Shown piece after piece: positions 38,391-48,613 of a stretch of 64,000 nucleotides of DNA; within the stretch, counting starts at the first letter, position 1, and each line of letters starts with the position of its first letter. Source of the stretch: Dyella subtropica (GTDB taxonomy: Bacteria > Pseudomonadota > Gammaproteobacteria > Xanthomonadales > Rhodanobacteraceae); contig NZ_JAPDPD010000001.1 in the NCBI RefSeq assembly GCF_026283965.1, positions 186,001 through 250,000 on the forward strand. Direction: 5' to 3'. The notes under the pieces are model-generated. The model ran no database searches. It was not told the origin of the DNA and saw nothing but the letters and a program-made list of their open reading frames with translations. Both the position numbers and the translations under genes were made by a program.

Positions 38391-38822
38391 TCATGACACC
38401 GGCGTCACCTTGGTGTGCTGGGAATACCACGCATGCCAATGCCCCTGGCGGTAATAGAAAACATCCACCGAGGTTTCCTGCGCCCCGTGATGGGTTACCA
38501 CAGCCGTATCGCCCTTGAGACTGATAGTCGACGTCGGCGGCAGCGGACTGATCGGCGTATTCGGATGCTCGGCAGCGAAGCGACTCGCCGCAGCGATGAT
38601 CTCCCCCTTCGGACGAGACACTCCATTCGTGCTCACCGAAACGTAGGCCGGGTCGAGCAAGTCGTCCAGCGCCTTGGCATCACCCGTAACGAACGCCCTA
38701 CTCCAGATATTCTCCACATCGCGCACCCCCACCTCACTCGGCCCGCTTCCCGCAGCACTCGCCGCCAGCGACCACACACAACACACGCCCACGACCCACC
38801 CGGCAAAGACAACACGTTTCAT
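38391..38822 (-). CDS. exported NTF2-like (SnoaL/DUF4440) protein
   Basis: A 143-residue protein with a Sec signal peptide (MKRVVFAGWVVGVCCVWSLAASA, cleavage about residue 24) and an NTF2-like alpha-beta barrel: VENIWSRAFVTGDAKALDDLLDPAYVSV, TISLKGDTAVVTHHGAQ and VDVFYYRQGHWHAWYSQHT. Such folds serve as small enzymes or binding proteins; the function here is unknown. The ATG at 38822 is chosen because the signal peptide starts there. Confidence 0.78.
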   Translation of the reverse strand: MKRVVFAGWVVGVCCVWSLAASAAGSGPSEVGVRDVENIWSRAFVTGDAKALDDLLDPAYVSVSTNGVSRPKGEIIAAASRFAAEHPNTPISPLPPTSTISLKGDTAVVTHHGAQETSVDVFYYRQGHWHAWYSQHTKVTPVS

Positions 38823-39188
38823 CACCCACCCCATGGCTCGACTGCCCGGACGACGATCACGGCAGCGAACGCTCCGGACCGGCCGCATAAAACGACCCAG
38901 GGGATGGATCGAAGTTCAGCGTATAGGGCGGAAGTACTGGGATGCCCCCGGTCAGCGCGCAGTGCTTTTACTCCTGATCTCCGGGGCCCCGGTGCGGCGG
39001 TGAGGGCTGGACGATCAGGCCCCGAAGGGCGCGCAGGCGCCGCGTTCGTGCGAGCACCCGCCCCCTTCAACCCTCTCCCTGGATGGGAGAGAGAGCAAAG
39101 GCGGGGAGCAGGCGCTTACGGGCCCTCCTGCTAGAATTCCCCTCTTTCATCCATTAGCGCCACACGGCGCCAAGGCTCAGGAGCACGC
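38823..39188. other. intergenic region before the aldehyde dehydrogenase
   Basis: About 366 bases with no supported gene. It contains GC-rich runs and a CTAGAAT stretch at 39131 that could be a -10 element for the downstream gene. Confidence 0.45.
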
Positions 39189-40724
39189 ATGTCCCACGAT
39201 ATCCTCAAGGCGCTCGGTCTCGGCAACGACCACTCGGGCTCGTATCTCGGCCAGGGCGAATGGTCCAAGACCACCGATGCCGGCGCATTGCAGCCGGTGA
39301 ACCCGGCCACCGGCGAGGTGATCGGCACCGTGCATGCCTCCAGCGCCGCCGACTACGAAACCATCGTCAAGCGCGCCCAGGAAGCCTTCAAAGTGTGGCG
39401 CGTCACCCCCGCCCCGCAGCGCGGCGAAGCCGTGCGCCTGTGCGGCGAAGCGCTGCGCAAGCATAAGGACGCCCTGGGTTCGCTGGTCGCGCTGGAGATG
39501 GGCAAGATCAAGCCCGAAGGTGACGGCGAAGTGCAGGAGATGATCGACATCGCCGACTTCGCGGTGGGCCAGAGCCGCATGCTTTATGGCTACACCATGC
39601 ACTCGGAGCGCCCGGGCCATCGCATGTATGAGCAGTACCAGCCGCTGGGCCTGGTCGGCATCATCAGCGCGTTCAACTTCCCGGTGGCGGTGTGGGCGTG
39701 GAATGCCTTCCTGGCCACCATCTGCGGCGATATCTGCATCTGGAAGCCGTCGCCGAAGACGCCGCTGTCGGCTATCGCGACCCTGAAGATCTGCAACCAG
39801 GCGCTGAAGGACGGTGGCTTCCCGGATCTGTTCTTCCTGTTCAACGACGCCGGCACCGACCTGTCGCAGGCCTTCGTCGACGACAAGCGCATTCCGCTGA
39901 TCAGCTTCACCGGCTCCACCAAGGTCGGCCGCATGGTCGGCGAGCGTGTGGCGCAGCGCATGGGCCGCTCGCTGCTGGAACTGGGCGGCAACAACGCCAT
40001 CGTGGTGGACGAGACGGCGGACCTGAAGCTGGCGATCCCGGCCATCGTGTTCGGTGCCGTCGGTACGGCCGGCCAGCGCTGCACCACCACGCGCCGCCTG
40101 TTTGTGCACGAGGCGATTGCCGCCGAGGTCACCGACAAGCTGATCACCGCGTACAAGCAGGTGGAAGGCAAGATCGGCGATCCGACCCTGGCCACCACGC
40201 TGATGGGCCCGCTCAACAGCAAAGAGGCTGTGAATGCCTATCTGGCCGCGGTTGACAAGGCCAAGGCCAGCGGCGGCACGGTGCGCACCGGCGGTGCGGC
40301 GCTCAACGACCGCAAGGGCCATTTCGTGTTGCCCACCATCGTCACCGGCCTGAAGAACGGTGATGAGGTGGTGCAGACCGAAACCTTCGCGCCGATTCTC
40401 TACGTCATGACGTTCAAGACGCTCGATGAAGCCATCGAGCTGCAGAACGCGGTGCCCCAGGGCCTGTCCTCGGCCATCTTCACGCAGAATCTAAAGTCGG
40501 CGGAGCAGTATCTGTCGTCAGCCGGTTCGGACTGTGGCATCGCCAACGTCAATATCGGCACCTCGGGCGCCGAGATCGGCGGTGCGTTTGGTGGCGAGAA
40601 GGAAACCGGCGGTGGTCGCGAATCAGGCTCGGATGCGTGGAAGGTCTATATGCGTCGCCAGACCAACACCATCAATTATTCGAACGCCCTGCCGCTGGCG
40701 CAGGGCATCAAGTTCGACCTGTAA
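39189..40724 (+). CDS. aldehyde dehydrogenase, ALDH7 / L-piperidine-6-carboxylate (alpha-aminoadipate semialdehyde) type
   Basis: NAD(P)-dependent aldehyde dehydrogenase of 511 residues, most like the ALDH7A1/AmaB group of lysine degradation. Features include [38 protein letters not shown] (cofactor), the catalytic Glu in [12 protein letters not shown] and the nucleophilic Cys in [22 protein letters not shown] precedes the ATG. It is not next to other lysine-catabolic genes, so the pathway is inferred from family alone. Confidence 0.88.
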   Translation: MSHDILKALGLGNDHSGSYLGQGEWSKTTDAGALQPVNPATGEVIGTVHASSAADYETIVKRAQEAFKVWRVTPAPQRGEAVRLCGEALRKHKDALGSLVALEMGKIKPEGDGEVQEMIDIADFAVGQSRMLYGYTMHSERPGHRMYEQYQPLGLVGIISAFNFPVAVWAWNAFLATICGDICIWKPSPKTPLSAIATLKICNQALKDGGFPDLFFLFNDAGTDLSQAFVDDKRIPLISFTGSTKVGRMVGERVAQRMGRSLLELGGNNAIVVDETADLKLAIPAIVFGAVGTAGQRCTTTRRLFVHEAIAAEVTDKLITAYKQVEGKIGDPTLATTLMGPLNSKEAVNAYLAAVDKAKASGGTVRTGGAALNDRKGHFVLPTIVTGLKNGDEVVQTETFAPILYVMTFKTLDEAIELQNAVPQGLSSAIFTQNLKSAEQYLSSAGSDCGIANVNIGTSGAEIGGAFGGEKETGGGRESGSDAWKVYMRRQTNTINYSNALPLAQGIKFDL

Positions 40725-40733
40725 GTGCATCAC

Positions 40734-40764
40734 GGGGCGCCTGGTCTTCAAGACCGGGCGCCCC
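40734..40764 (+). terminator. hairpin after the aldehyde dehydrogenase gene
   Basis: A 15-bp stem with one G-T pair (40734-40748 with 40750-40764; GGGGCGCC base) begins ten bases after the stop. It lacks a T tail. Confidence 0.55.
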
Positions 40765-40846
40765 AAGTGGTCCCCTACCGATAACCGGCTACTCCGTGAT
40801 GCACGCCAAGCTAACTGTGCGTCGACGGCCGCCCATCGCTGACGGG

Positions 40847-41623
40847 ATGAATGCCATGAACGATCTGCAAGCTACTGAGCGTTTCAGCAACCGCGTCGAG
40901 GACTATGTCCGCTACCGGCCTGACTACCCGCATGCGTTGCTGCGATGGCTGCAAAGCGAGCACGGCGTGACCCCGCGCTGGCTGGTCGCCGACATTGGCG
41001 CAGGCACCGGCATCTCCAGCAAATTGTTTCTGGATGCGGACTACCACGTGATCGCGGTGGAGCCGAATGTCGCGATGCGCACCGCCGCCGAACACTGGCT
41101 GGGCCGCGACAAGAACTTCCGTTCGCTCGCTGGCCGCGCCGATGCCACCGGCCTCGCCGCGCACAGCGTGGATCTGATCTCGGTGGCGCAGGCCTTTCAC
41201 TGGTTCGACGAGGAAACCACGCGCCGCGAATTCCATCGCATCCTGCGACCTCAAGGGCTCGTCGCGGTCTACTGGAACAGCCGCCGGCTCACCGGCACGC
41301 GGTTCCTGGAAGGCTACGAGGCCCTTCTGAAGAACTACGGCACCGACTACACCAGCGTGGCCGAGCGCTATGCCGACGAGCTGCGCATGCGCCAGTGGTT
41401 CGGCGAAGGCTATCGCGGGACCGCCAGCTTCGAGCATCGGCAGTTGCTGGATTTCGACGGCCTGCGCGGCCGCCTGATGTCCTCGTCCTATGCGCCCGTC
41501 GCCGGCGATCCCATGCATCAGCCGATGTTGCAGGCGCTGCGCGAACTGTTCGACGCCTGCACCGAACACGGCAAGGTAAGTCTTGACTACGACACCCGCG
41601 TTTACGTGGGCCATCCGGGCTAA
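40847..41623 (+). CDS. class I SAM-dependent methyltransferase
   Basis: A 258-residue methyltransferase of the methyltransf_11 / UbiE-like type. The SAM motif [28 protein letters not shown] is at about residues 45-72, and the motif [16 protein letters not shown], typical of trans-aconitate-methyltransferase-like proteins, follows. The substrate is unknown. ATGs at 40847 and 40856 are both plausible; the frame is open upstream but overlaps the previous gene. It ends two bases before pyrD and is probably cotranscribed with it. Confidence 0.82.
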   Translation: MNAMNDLQATERFSNRVEDYVRYRPDYPHALLRWLQSEHGVTPRWLVADIGAGTGISSKLFLDADYHVIAVEPNVAMRTAAEHWLGRDKNFRSLAGRADATGLAAHSVDLISVAQAFHWFDEETTRREFHRILRPQGLVAVYWNSRRLTGTRFLEGYEALLKNYGTDYTSVAERYADELRMRQWFGEGYRGTASFEHRQLLDFDGLRGRLMSSSYAPVAGDPMHQPMLQALRELFDACTEHGKVSLDYDTRVYVGHPG

Positions 41624-41625
41624 AA

Positions 41626-42663
41626 ATGTACAAATACATCCGACCCTTAATGTTCGCGCTCGACGCGGAAACGGCGCACCGCGCGACCATGTACGGCCTG
41701 GACGTAGCTCATCGCAGCAACTTCCTGCACCTGGCCGCCAAGCCGCCGGCCGAGTTACCGACCACAGCCTTCGGCATCCGCTTTCCCAATCCGGTCGGCC
41801 TGGCCGCCGGCTTGGACAAAAACGCTGATCACCTCGATGCGCTGGGCGCGCTCGGCTTCGGCTTCGTCGAAGTCGGCACCACCACGCCGCGCCCGCAACC
41901 CGGCAACGACAAGCCGCGCATGTTCCGCCTGCCGAATCATGAAGCGGTGATCAATCGACTGGGCTTCAACAATGCCGGCGTCGATGCCTTGGTGCGCAAC
42001 GTGCAGCAATCCAGCTATCGCGGCGTACTCGGCATCAACATCGGCAAGAACAAGGACACACCGAACGAGAAAGCGGTGGACGATTACCTATTCTGCCTGG
42101 AGCGCGTCTATCCGCACGCCAGCTACATCACGGTGAACATCTCCTCGCCCAACACGCAGGGGCTGCGCGACCTGCAGGAAGAAGCCACCTTGCGCCGCTT
42201 TATCGAAACCTTGCGCGAAGCGCAGGAGCGAATCGGTTCGCAAAGCGGTGCGCGCAAACCGATGCTGCTGAAAATCGCGCCCGACCTCACCGAAACCGAA
42301 CTCGACGCCATCGCCGAAGTGCTGCTGGCCGCCAAAGTGGACGGCGTGATCTGCACCAACACCACCATCGACCACGCTGCCGTGGCGAGCGATCCACACG
42401 GCAACGAAACCGGCGGCCTTTCCGGCAAGCCGCTATTCGTACGTTCCACCGCTGTATTGCGCGGCATGCGCAAACGCCTGGGCGATCACCTGGGCATCGT
42501 CGGCGTGGGCGGCATCCTCGATGGCAGCGATGCCGCCGATAAGATCGAAGCGGGTGCCGCGCTGGTACAGCTGTACACCGGCATGGTCTATCGCGGCCCA
42601 CAACTGATCGCCGAATGCGTGGACGAGATTCGCCGCCAACGCGAGGACACCCATGCTGGCTGA
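41626..42663 (+). CDS. pyrD: dihydroorotate dehydrogenase (quinone), class 2
   Basis: FMN enzyme of the inner membrane that oxidises dihydroorotate to orotate using quinone, in pyrimidine synthesis. The membrane-docking N-terminus [19 protein letters not shown] and the catalytic serine region [16 protein letters not shown] mark class 2. [20 protein letters not shown] and [13 protein letters not shown] bind the FMN phosphate. Length 345 is standard. The end overlaps murB by 11 bases. Confidence 0.96.
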   Translation: MYKYIRPLMFALDAETAHRATMYGLDVAHRSNFLHLAAKPPAELPTTAFGIRFPNPVGLAAGLDKNADHLDALGALGFGFVEVGTTTPRPQPGNDKPRMFRLPNHEAVINRLGFNNAGVDALVRNVQQSSYRGVLGINIGKNKDTPNEKAVDDYLFCLERVYPHASYITVNISSPNTQGLRDLQEEATLRRFIETLREAQERIGSQSGARKPMLLKIAPDLTETELDAIAEVLLAAKVDGVICTNTTIDHAAVASDPHGNETGGLSGKPLFVRSTAVLRGMRKRLGDHLGIVGVGGILDGSDAADKIEAGAALVQLYTGMVYRGPQLIAECVDEIRRQREDTHAG

Positions 42664-43723
42664 TCGCATCGACATGCCAGCGGAGCGAACGGAGATGGGT
42701 GGCTATACGCTGTTCGAGAATGCCTCGCTCGCCGCCCGCAACACCTTGCGCGTGGACGCGCGCGCCAAGCTGCTCGCCGAAGTGCGCGAGGCCGCCAAAC
42801 TTCCCGAGTTGCTCGAGTTTCCCGCCGTACGTAACGGCAAGCTCCTAGTGTTGGGCGAAGGCAGCAATATCCTTTTTACCGGCGACTTCGACGGCACCGT
42901 GGTAGCCATGGCTACCCGCGGCGTGCACGTCGAACAGGACGGCGACGTGGCGCGCATCGCCGTCGCCGCTGGCGAACGCTGGGACGACTTTGTGCGCTGG
43001 ACGCTGGGCCAAGGGTTCGCCGGCCTGGAAAACCTCATCCTGATTCCCGGCACGGTCGGCGCCGCGCCCATCCAGAATATCGGCGCCTATGGCACCGAGG
43101 TCGCCGAGTTCATCGAAAGCGTGGAGGCTTGGGACACGCTGGAGCAGCGCGTCGCCATACTCGATCGCGCAGCCTGCGCTTTTGCCTATCGTGACTCCGT
43201 GTTCAAGCACCAGCCTGGACGTTACATCGTCACTGCCGTGCGCTTTGCCCTGCCCCGCTCACGCGAACTTCGCCTGGATTACGCCGGCATTCGCGAGGAA
43301 CTCGCGCGCATGGGCGTCGACAAGCCCGCGCCTTTCCACGTAGCGGAAGCCGTGGTGCATCTGCGCACCAGGAAACTCCCCGACCCCGCCGTGATCGGCA
43401 ACGCCGGCAGCTTTTTCAAGAATCCCATCGTCGATGCGTCCGTGGGCGAAGCGCTGAAGGATGCGCATCCCGAACTGGCCGCCTGGCCAGGCAGCGACGG
43501 TCGCTGGAAGCTCTCCGCTGCATGGCTGATCGAAGCTTCGGGCTTCAAGGGGCAGCGCGAAGGCGATGCCGGCATTTCCAACCGGCATGCATTGGTGCTG
43601 GTCAATCATGGGCATGCCACCGGGCCGCAGCTTTGGGCGTTCGCTCAGCGGGTGATTGAGGGCGTGCAGGCGAAGTTTGGTGTGCGGTTGGAGCCCGAGC
43701 CCGTTGTCATCACAGCGGGCTGA
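42653..43723 (+). CDS. murB: UDP-N-acetylenolpyruvoylglucosamine reductase
   Basis: FAD enzyme that makes UDP-MurNAc. The FAD-binding blocks [18 protein letters not shown] and [22 protein letters not shown] are visible, with the substrate tyrosine loop [13 protein letters not shown] (type I, E. coli-like) and the proton-donor serine in [13 protein letters not shown]. It has 356 residues. ATG 42653 overlaps pyrD by 11 bases; an ATG at 42695 would remove 14 poorly conserved residues and is an alternative. Confidence 0.95.
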   Translation: MLADRIDMPAERTEMGGYTLFENASLAARNTLRVDARAKLLAEVREAAKLPELLEFPAVRNGKLLVLGEGSNILFTGDFDGTVVAMATRGVHVEQDGDVARIAVAAGERWDDFVRWTLGQGFAGLENLILIPGTVGAAPIQNIGAYGTEVAEFIESVEAWDTLEQRVAILDRAACAFAYRDSVFKHQPGRYIVTAVRFALPRSRELRLDYAGIREELARMGVDKPAPFHVAEAVVHLRTRKLPDPAVIGNAGSFFKNPIVDASVGEALKDAHPELAAWPGSDGRWKLSAAWLIEASGFKGQREGDAGISNRHALVLVNHGHATGPQLWAFAQRVIEGVQAKFGVRLEPEPVVITAG

Positions 43724-43729
43724 GCCCTT

Positions 43730-43756
43730 GTAGGAGCGCACAGGGTGCGCTCCTAC
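43730..43756. repeat. solo GTAG-type REP palindrome
   Basis: A perfect 12-bp hairpin, GTAGGAGCGCAC-AGG-GTGCGCTCCTAC, lies seven bases after the murB stop between convergent murB and fsr. It may double as a transcript end. Confidence 0.8.
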
Positions 43757-43765
43757 ACAAGCAGC

Positions 43766-44998
43766 TCAAGCCGTGCGGCGCGGTCGCTCCAAATTCGGCA
43801 GAAACACCGTAATCATGCCCAGCAGCGGCAGGTACGCACACAGTTGGTAGACGTAGTCGATGCCATGCGCATCGGCGAGACGCCCGAGCACGGCAGCGCC
43901 GATGCCCCCCATGCCAAAGGCGAGACCGAAGAACAGCCCGGAGATCATGCCGACACGCCCCGGAATCAATTCCTGCGCGTAGACCAGGATCGCCGAGAAG
44001 GCCGAAGACAAGATCAAGCCGATCACCACCGTGAGCACGCCGGTCCACATCAGATTGACATGCGGCAGCAGCAAGGTGAACGGCGCGGCGCCGAGGATGG
44101 ACACCCAGATCACCCACTTGCGCCCGATGCGATCGCCTACCGGCCCACCCACCAACGAGCCGGCGGCCACGGCGAACAGGAACACCGATAAGTGCGTCTG
44201 CGCGTTCTGCACCGACACGCCGAACTTGTGAATCAAATAGAAGGTGTAATAGCTGCTGATACTCGCCAGGTAGAAATACTTGGAGAAGATCAGCAACCCC
44301 AGGACTAATAGCGAACCCATCACCTGCCCGCGTGTCAGCGACACTTGCAACGCATGATGTGCCTTGGCCTTGCCGCGAACCGCATGATGCTCGCGATACC
44401 AGTGACTCACTTGCAACAACACCACGATGGCAAGCAGCGCTGCCAGCGAGAACCACGCCACACTGCCCCGTCCGTTCGGCACGATGATCCAGGCTGCCAG
44501 CAACGGCCCCAGCGAAGCGCCCGTGTTGCCGCCCACCTGGAACAACGACTGCGCCATGCCATGCCGGCCACCCGATGCCATGCGCGCTACGCGTGACGAT
44601 TCGGGATGGAACACCGAGGAACCCGTGCCGACCAGTGCAGCGGCCAGCAGCAGCACCGGAAAGTTCGGCGCCGTCGCCAGCAACAACAGCCCACACAATG
44701 TGAAACCCATACCGATGGGCAAGGAGTAAGGCATCGGCTTGCGATCGGTGACCATGCCCACCACCGGCTGCAACAGCGAGGCGGTGATCTGGTAAGTCAG
44801 TGTGATCAGACCGACCTGCGCGAAGTTCAGATGAAAGCTGGCACTGAGGATCGGGTAGATCGCCAGAATCAGCGACTGAATCATGTCGTTCAGCAGATGC
44901 GAAAAGCTGATCGCACCCAGGATGCCGAACTCCGTAACGTGCTCCTGCCGGCTGGACGACGAAGGCGACAACGAGACTTCTTCAACGCGGGTTTGCAT
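43766..44998 (-). CDS. fsr: MFS efflux transporter, fosmidomycin-resistance type
   Basis: A twelve-helix inner-membrane major facilitator similar to Fsr of E. coli. It has the family start FGILGAISFSHLLNDMIQSLILAIYPIL, the loop MVTDRKPMPYSLPIGM, and VGTGSSVFHPESSRVARMASGGRHGMAQSLFQVGGN in two blocks. It has 410 residues from the ATG at 44998; a GTG or ATG up to 45043 would add 15. It is divergent from an AraC-type regulator, which is likely to control it. Confidence 0.88.
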   Translation of the reverse strand: MQTRVEEVSLSPSSSSRQEHVTEFGILGAISFSHLLNDMIQSLILAIYPILSASFHLNFAQVGLITLTYQITASLLQPVVGMVTDRKPMPYSLPIGMGFTLCGLLLLATAPNFPVLLLAAALVGTGSSVFHPESSRVARMASGGRHGMAQSLFQVGGNTGASLGPLLAAWIIVPNGRGSVAWFSLAALLAIVVLLQVSHWYREHHAVRGKAKAHHALQVSLTRGQVMGSLLVLGLLIFSKYFYLASISSYYTFYLIHKFGVSVQNAQTHLSVFLFAVAAGSLVGGPVGDRIGRKWVIWVSILGAAPFTLLLPHVNLMWTGVLTVVIGLILSSAFSAILVYAQELIPGRVGMISGLFFGLAFGMGGIGAAVLGRLADAHGIDYVYQLCAYLPLLGMITVFLPNLERPRRTA

Positions 44999-45122
44999 GG
45001 GGTACCTGAGGGGACGAGGAAGCGAATCCGTGGCCATTGCCACGACAAGGTAGGCACCTTAAATTGATGCCTGTCGGCCCGTATGCGCCACTGGGTCAAT
45101 CATTATTGAATTTGGGCCAAAC

Positions 45123-45929
45123 ATGCGCCAAACCCAGGTCACTCAGTACGAAGACACGCCCCGCGACGTCGTCGCCACCGGCAACGAGTTCCCCGCACAC
45201 TTCGTCCTGCCTGCCCACGCCCACAAGCGCAACCAGTTGCTGTATGCCGCCAAGGGTGTGGTCAAGGTGATCACGCCCGAGGGCAGCTGGGTGGTGCCTC
45301 CCCGCCGGGCACTGTGGATTCCTATCGGCGTGATGCACGAAGTACACATGGATGGTGCGGTAAGCACACGCAGCGCTTATATCCGGCGCGAAGCCGCCGA
45401 AGCGGCAAACCTCTCCACGCATTGCCAGGTCATTTCCGTATCGCCCCTGCTTCACGAACTGCTGCAGGAAGCCGTCGACCTCCCCGCCGAGTACGAACTC
45501 GACGGACGCGACGGACGCGTGATGGCATTGCTGCTCGATGAAATCCGCGCCATGCCCACACTCGCCCTCAACACACCACTGCCGAGCGAGCCGCGACTGC
45601 GCCGCCTATGCCGCGCAATGCTCGACGCGCCCGCCCTGGAAATCGACATCGATGCCATGGCCGACAAAGCCGGCATGAGCCGGCGCAGCTTCACCCGCAT
45701 CTTCCGCTACGAAACCGGCATGAGCTTCGCCGCCTGGCGCCAACAGGCCTGTCTGCTGGCAGCGCTCACCCGCCTCGGTCGTGGAGAGTCCATCACGCAG
45801 GTGGCGATCGAGTTGGGGTATGGAAGTACCAGCGCGTTTACGGCAGCGTTCCGGCGAGTGCTCGGTGCGCCACCGAGTCGCTACCTCGCAGGGGATCAGC
45901 ACATCCGGGAGAAAACTGCGCCGATTTGA
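45123..45929 (+). CDS. AraC-family transcriptional regulator
   Basis: A 268-residue regulator with an N-terminal cupin sensor (about 15-85; FPAHFVLPAHAHKRNQLLYAAKGV and PRRALWIPIGVMHEV) and a C-terminal double HTH (about 165-262; IDAMADKAGMSRRSFTRIFRYETGMSFAAW and VAIELGYGSTSAFTAAFRRVLG). It is divergent from the fsr gene with 124 bases between them, so control of that transporter is the simplest reading. No strong ribosome site is seen at 45123. Confidence 0.9.
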   Translation: MRQTQVTQYEDTPRDVVATGNEFPAHFVLPAHAHKRNQLLYAAKGVVKVITPEGSWVVPPRRALWIPIGVMHEVHMDGAVSTRSAYIRREAAEAANLSTHCQVISVSPLLHELLQEAVDLPAEYELDGRDGRVMALLLDEIRAMPTLALNTPLPSEPRLRRLCRAMLDAPALEIDIDAMADKAGMSRRSFTRIFRYETGMSFAAWRQQACLLAALTRLGRGESITQVAIELGYGSTSAFTAAFRRVLGAPPSRYLAGDQHIREKTAPI

Positions 45930-45953
45930 ATTGAACAGGCTCTAACACAAGCC

Positions 45954-46307
45954 TCAGCGCGGCTTGCATTCCGCCAGCGAGAAGATCCGGCTCATCGGCA
46001 TCCATTTCTGCCCGGGCTTGGCCCACGGCAGCGGCTGCTGGAAGGTGTTCATGAGCGCCTCCCAAGCCTGCACGCGTGGGTTGGCGGCATCGGCGGCCTG
46101 TTTGGCCGCACCGTCAAAATCGTCCGGCACATCCATCATCAGCACCAATCGATTGCCGGTGCGGAAAATGTCCATGCCAGTGACGCCAGCAGTGTGTATC
46201 GAGGCAACGATTTCCGGCCAGATATGTTCGGGTTGATGCCAGCGCTCGTATTCGGCGATCGAGACGGGATCGTCCTTCAGGTCCAGAGCGAAGTACAGGC
46301 GAGGCAT
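45954..46307 (-). CDS. L-rhamnose/L-fucose mutarotase (RhaM/DUF718 family)
   Basis: A 117-residue sugar anomer isomerase. It has the family features LYFALDLKDDPVSIAEYERWHQ, VTGMDIFRTGNRLVLMMDV and AWEALMNTFQQPLPWA. It follows fucP with a two-base gap on the same strand, so the two are one operon and the sugar is more likely L-fucose than L-rhamnose. Confidence 0.85.
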   Translation of the reverse strand: MPRLYFALDLKDDPVSIAEYERWHQPEHIWPEIVASIHTAGVTGMDIFRTGNRLVLMMDVPDDFDGAAKQAADAANPRVQAWEALMNTFQQPLPWAKPGQKWMPMSRIFSLAECKPR

Positions 46308-46309
46308 GC

Positions 46310-47611
46310 TCAGTGCCCCACGGCGGCGTTAGCCTGCTGGCGATGGGCGAATAGCCATATCACGGCGAAGCTCAGTGCCGGCACCACCATGGCCTTGGCG
46401 ATACCGGCTGCGTCGGACACGGCGCCCATCGCAGCAGTGAGCACTGCGCCGCCGATGATGGTCATCACGAGCATCGCGGAGCCGAGTTTGCGCTCGTCGT
46501 CGCCACGCCCCTCCACGCCAAGCGCGAAGATGGTGGGATACATCACCGACATGAAGAAGCTACACGCCACCAGCGCGCAGGCACCTGCGTTGCCGGGAAG
46601 CAGGATGGCGAACCCGGTGAGTGCGATGTTGATCGCGGAGAACGTCGCCAGGAGACGTCGCGGTGCGAAGTACTTCATCAGCGCACCGCCCGCGAAGCGT
46701 CCGCACATGAAGCACACCAGCGATGCCGTCAGGAAGTTGGCTGCCGCCTTGGCGGGCGTACCCGGCATGGCGGCCTGCACGTAGCGAATCAGGTAACTCC
46801 AAACACCGACCTGCGCGCCTACGTAGAAGAACTGCGCCAGCAAGGCCCAGGTGAAGCGACGGTCACGCAGCAAGCGCTTCAATACGCCGTCGCTCGCCGC
46901 CGGGGTCGCGTCGTCCACAACGTGCGCCGACGGAAAGCGCGTCAGCAGGATCAGCAGCCCCCAGCTCAGCACCACCACGCCGATCACCAGGTAAGGCAGC
47001 TGCACCGCGCCGGTCTCCTGCGCCAGGTAGGCAGCCCTGCCCGCTTCGCTCATCGCGGCCAGTTGCGCAGAAGAATGCTCGACGTCCGAGAAGATGAAAT
47101 GCTGCCCGACCAGGATGCCGGTTATCGATCCGAGTGGATTGAAAGCCTGGGCAAGGTTGAGTCGCTGGGTCGCCGTCTCGCGCGGCCCCAACAGGGTGAC
47201 AAAGGGATTGGCCGACGTCTCGAGAAAAGCCAAACCACTGGCGATTACGAACAACGCGAACAGAAAGAACCCATACGTACGCAGCTCCGCCGCCGGCCAG
47301 AACAACAGCGCACCGATACCGTAGAGCGCAAGCCCAAACACCACCGCACTCTTGTAACCGAAGCGCCGCATATACATGCCCGCCGGCATCGCCACCAGGA
47401 AGTACCCAAGATAGAACGCGCTCTGCACCAGTCCAGCGCGAAAATCGTTGAGGACGAAAGCCTTCTTGAACTGGGCGATCAAGACGTCGTTGAGGTTGTT
47501 GGCGATACCCCACAGAAAGAACAGGCTGACGATAAGCACCAGGGGAAATACCGACTGCCGAGCCACCTGACCTGCCCGCATCGACACGGGCAACTCGTGC
47601 TCTGTTGTCAT
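46310..47611 (-). CDS. fucP: L-fucose:H+ symporter-type permease
   Basis: A twelve-helix MFS sugar permease of 433 residues. FucP/NagP-type features include LFFLWGIANNLNDVLIAQFKKAF, LVAMPAGMYMRRFGYKSAVVFGL and GLAFLETSANPFVTLLGP. The ATG at 47611 gives the family N-terminus, although no strong ribosome site is seen. It is paired with a mutarotase and is divergent from an IclR regulator. Other hexoses are possible substrates. Confidence 0.87.
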   Translation of the reverse strand: MTTEHELPVSMRAGQVARQSVFPLVLIVSLFFLWGIANNLNDVLIAQFKKAFVLNDFRAGLVQSAFYLGYFLVAMPAGMYMRRFGYKSAVVFGLALYGIGALLFWPAAELRTYGFFLFALFVIASGLAFLETSANPFVTLLGPRETATQRLNLAQAFNPLGSITGILVGQHFIFSDVEHSSAQLAAMSEAGRAAYLAQETGAVQLPYLVIGVVVLSWGLLILLTRFPSAHVVDDATPAASDGVLKRLLRDRRFTWALLAQFFYVGAQVGVWSYLIRYVQAAMPGTPAKAAANFLTASLVCFMCGRFAGGALMKYFAPRRLLATFSAINIALTGFAILLPGNAGACALVACSFFMSVMYPTIFALGVEGRGDDERKLGSAMLVMTIIGGAVLTAAMGAVSDAAGIAKAMVVPALSFAVIWLFAHRQQANAAVGH

Positions 47612-47803
47612 ATTCAAATCACGGCTCCTGGTAGCACGTCGGGCATGGGACAAGGCTCATCCGGATGTGCAAATATGAACAGCATATTCACCCGCAGCAC
47701 AAGCCGCATCGCAGCATCGGCGCTGCCTGCCCTCCGGAAGGCGCGTGGCGCTGCGCGTTTCACTTAAGGCAAGCTTGAACTTCAACTGGGACCCACTGAG
47801 ACC

Positions 47804-48580
47804 ATGCCCAAGACACCACCGAAGTACCGTGCCCCCGCACTGGACAAAGGCCTGGACATCCTTGAGCTGCTCGCCGCCTCGGACACACCGCTCACCATCG
47901 CCGAAGTCTCTGAAGGCGTAGGCCGATCTCGCGGGGAAATCTTCCGCATGTTGCAGGTGCTGGAAGAGCGCGACTACATCACACGCAGCGAGGGCGACAC
48001 GGGATACCTGATCACGTCCCGGCTGTTTCGGCTTGGCATGGAGCAGCCGCCGCTCAAGAGCGCGGTCGAGGCTGCCTTGCCGGTGATGCATCGCCTGGCC
48101 AGCACGGTGGAGCAGTCATGCCATCTGGTGGTGCCTTCCCGCGAGCAGATCGTGGTGATCGCCCGCATCGATCCACCCAGCGAGATCGGCCTGGTGGTGC
48201 GTATCGGACATCGTCGCCCGATGTCTCAGGCGACTTCGGGCCACGTGCTGTTGGCGTTCCAGAGCGACGAAGTCCGCAACCTCTGGCTGGATATGATCGC
48301 CAGCCATGAATCCGATCTCGACCGCAAAAAACTTCTGAAGCTGGTGAGTCAGGTGCATGCCCGCGGCTATGCCAGCGCGCCCAGCCATATCGTCGATGGC
48401 GTCACCGACGTTTCCGCACCGGTGATGCAGCACGGCCACGCGGTCTGCGCGCTCACCATCCCCTTCATCGAGCGTCGAGCGTCACCGATCACGATGAAAC
48501 ACACGCTGGCAGAACTGCGGCAGGCAGCGAGCGACATCTCCGACTCGCTCCAGTACGGCGCCCCCGTGCGCAAGGACTGA
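47804..48580 (+). CDS. IclR-family transcriptional regulator
   Basis: A 258-residue regulator. The winged helix (about 10-72) includes LDKGLDILELLAASDTPLTIAEV, and the effector domain (about 85-250) includes HLVVPSREQIVVIARID and QATSGHVLLAFQS. It is divergent from fucP with a 192-base gap and probably controls the fucP-mutarotase operon. Confidence 0.88.
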   Translation: MPKTPPKYRAPALDKGLDILELLAASDTPLTIAEVSEGVGRSRGEIFRMLQVLEERDYITRSEGDTGYLITSRLFRLGMEQPPLKSAVEAALPVMHRLASTVEQSCHLVVPSREQIVVIARIDPPSEIGLVVRIGHRRPMSQATSGHVLLAFQSDEVRNLWLDMIASHESDLDRKKLLKLVSQVHARGYASAPSHIVDGVTDVSAPVMQHGHAVCALTIPFIERRASPITMKHTLAELRQAASDISDSLQYGAPVRKD

Positions 48581-48600
48581 CCCCGCGTTACAGCGCGGGG
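48581..48600. terminator. hairpin between the IclR gene and the EF-G paralogue
   Basis: A perfect 7-bp GC stem, CCCCGCG / CGCGGGG, with a six-base loop directly after the IclR stop. It has no clear T tract. Confidence 0.5.
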
Positions 48601-48613
48601 CCAGTCCATCGCA

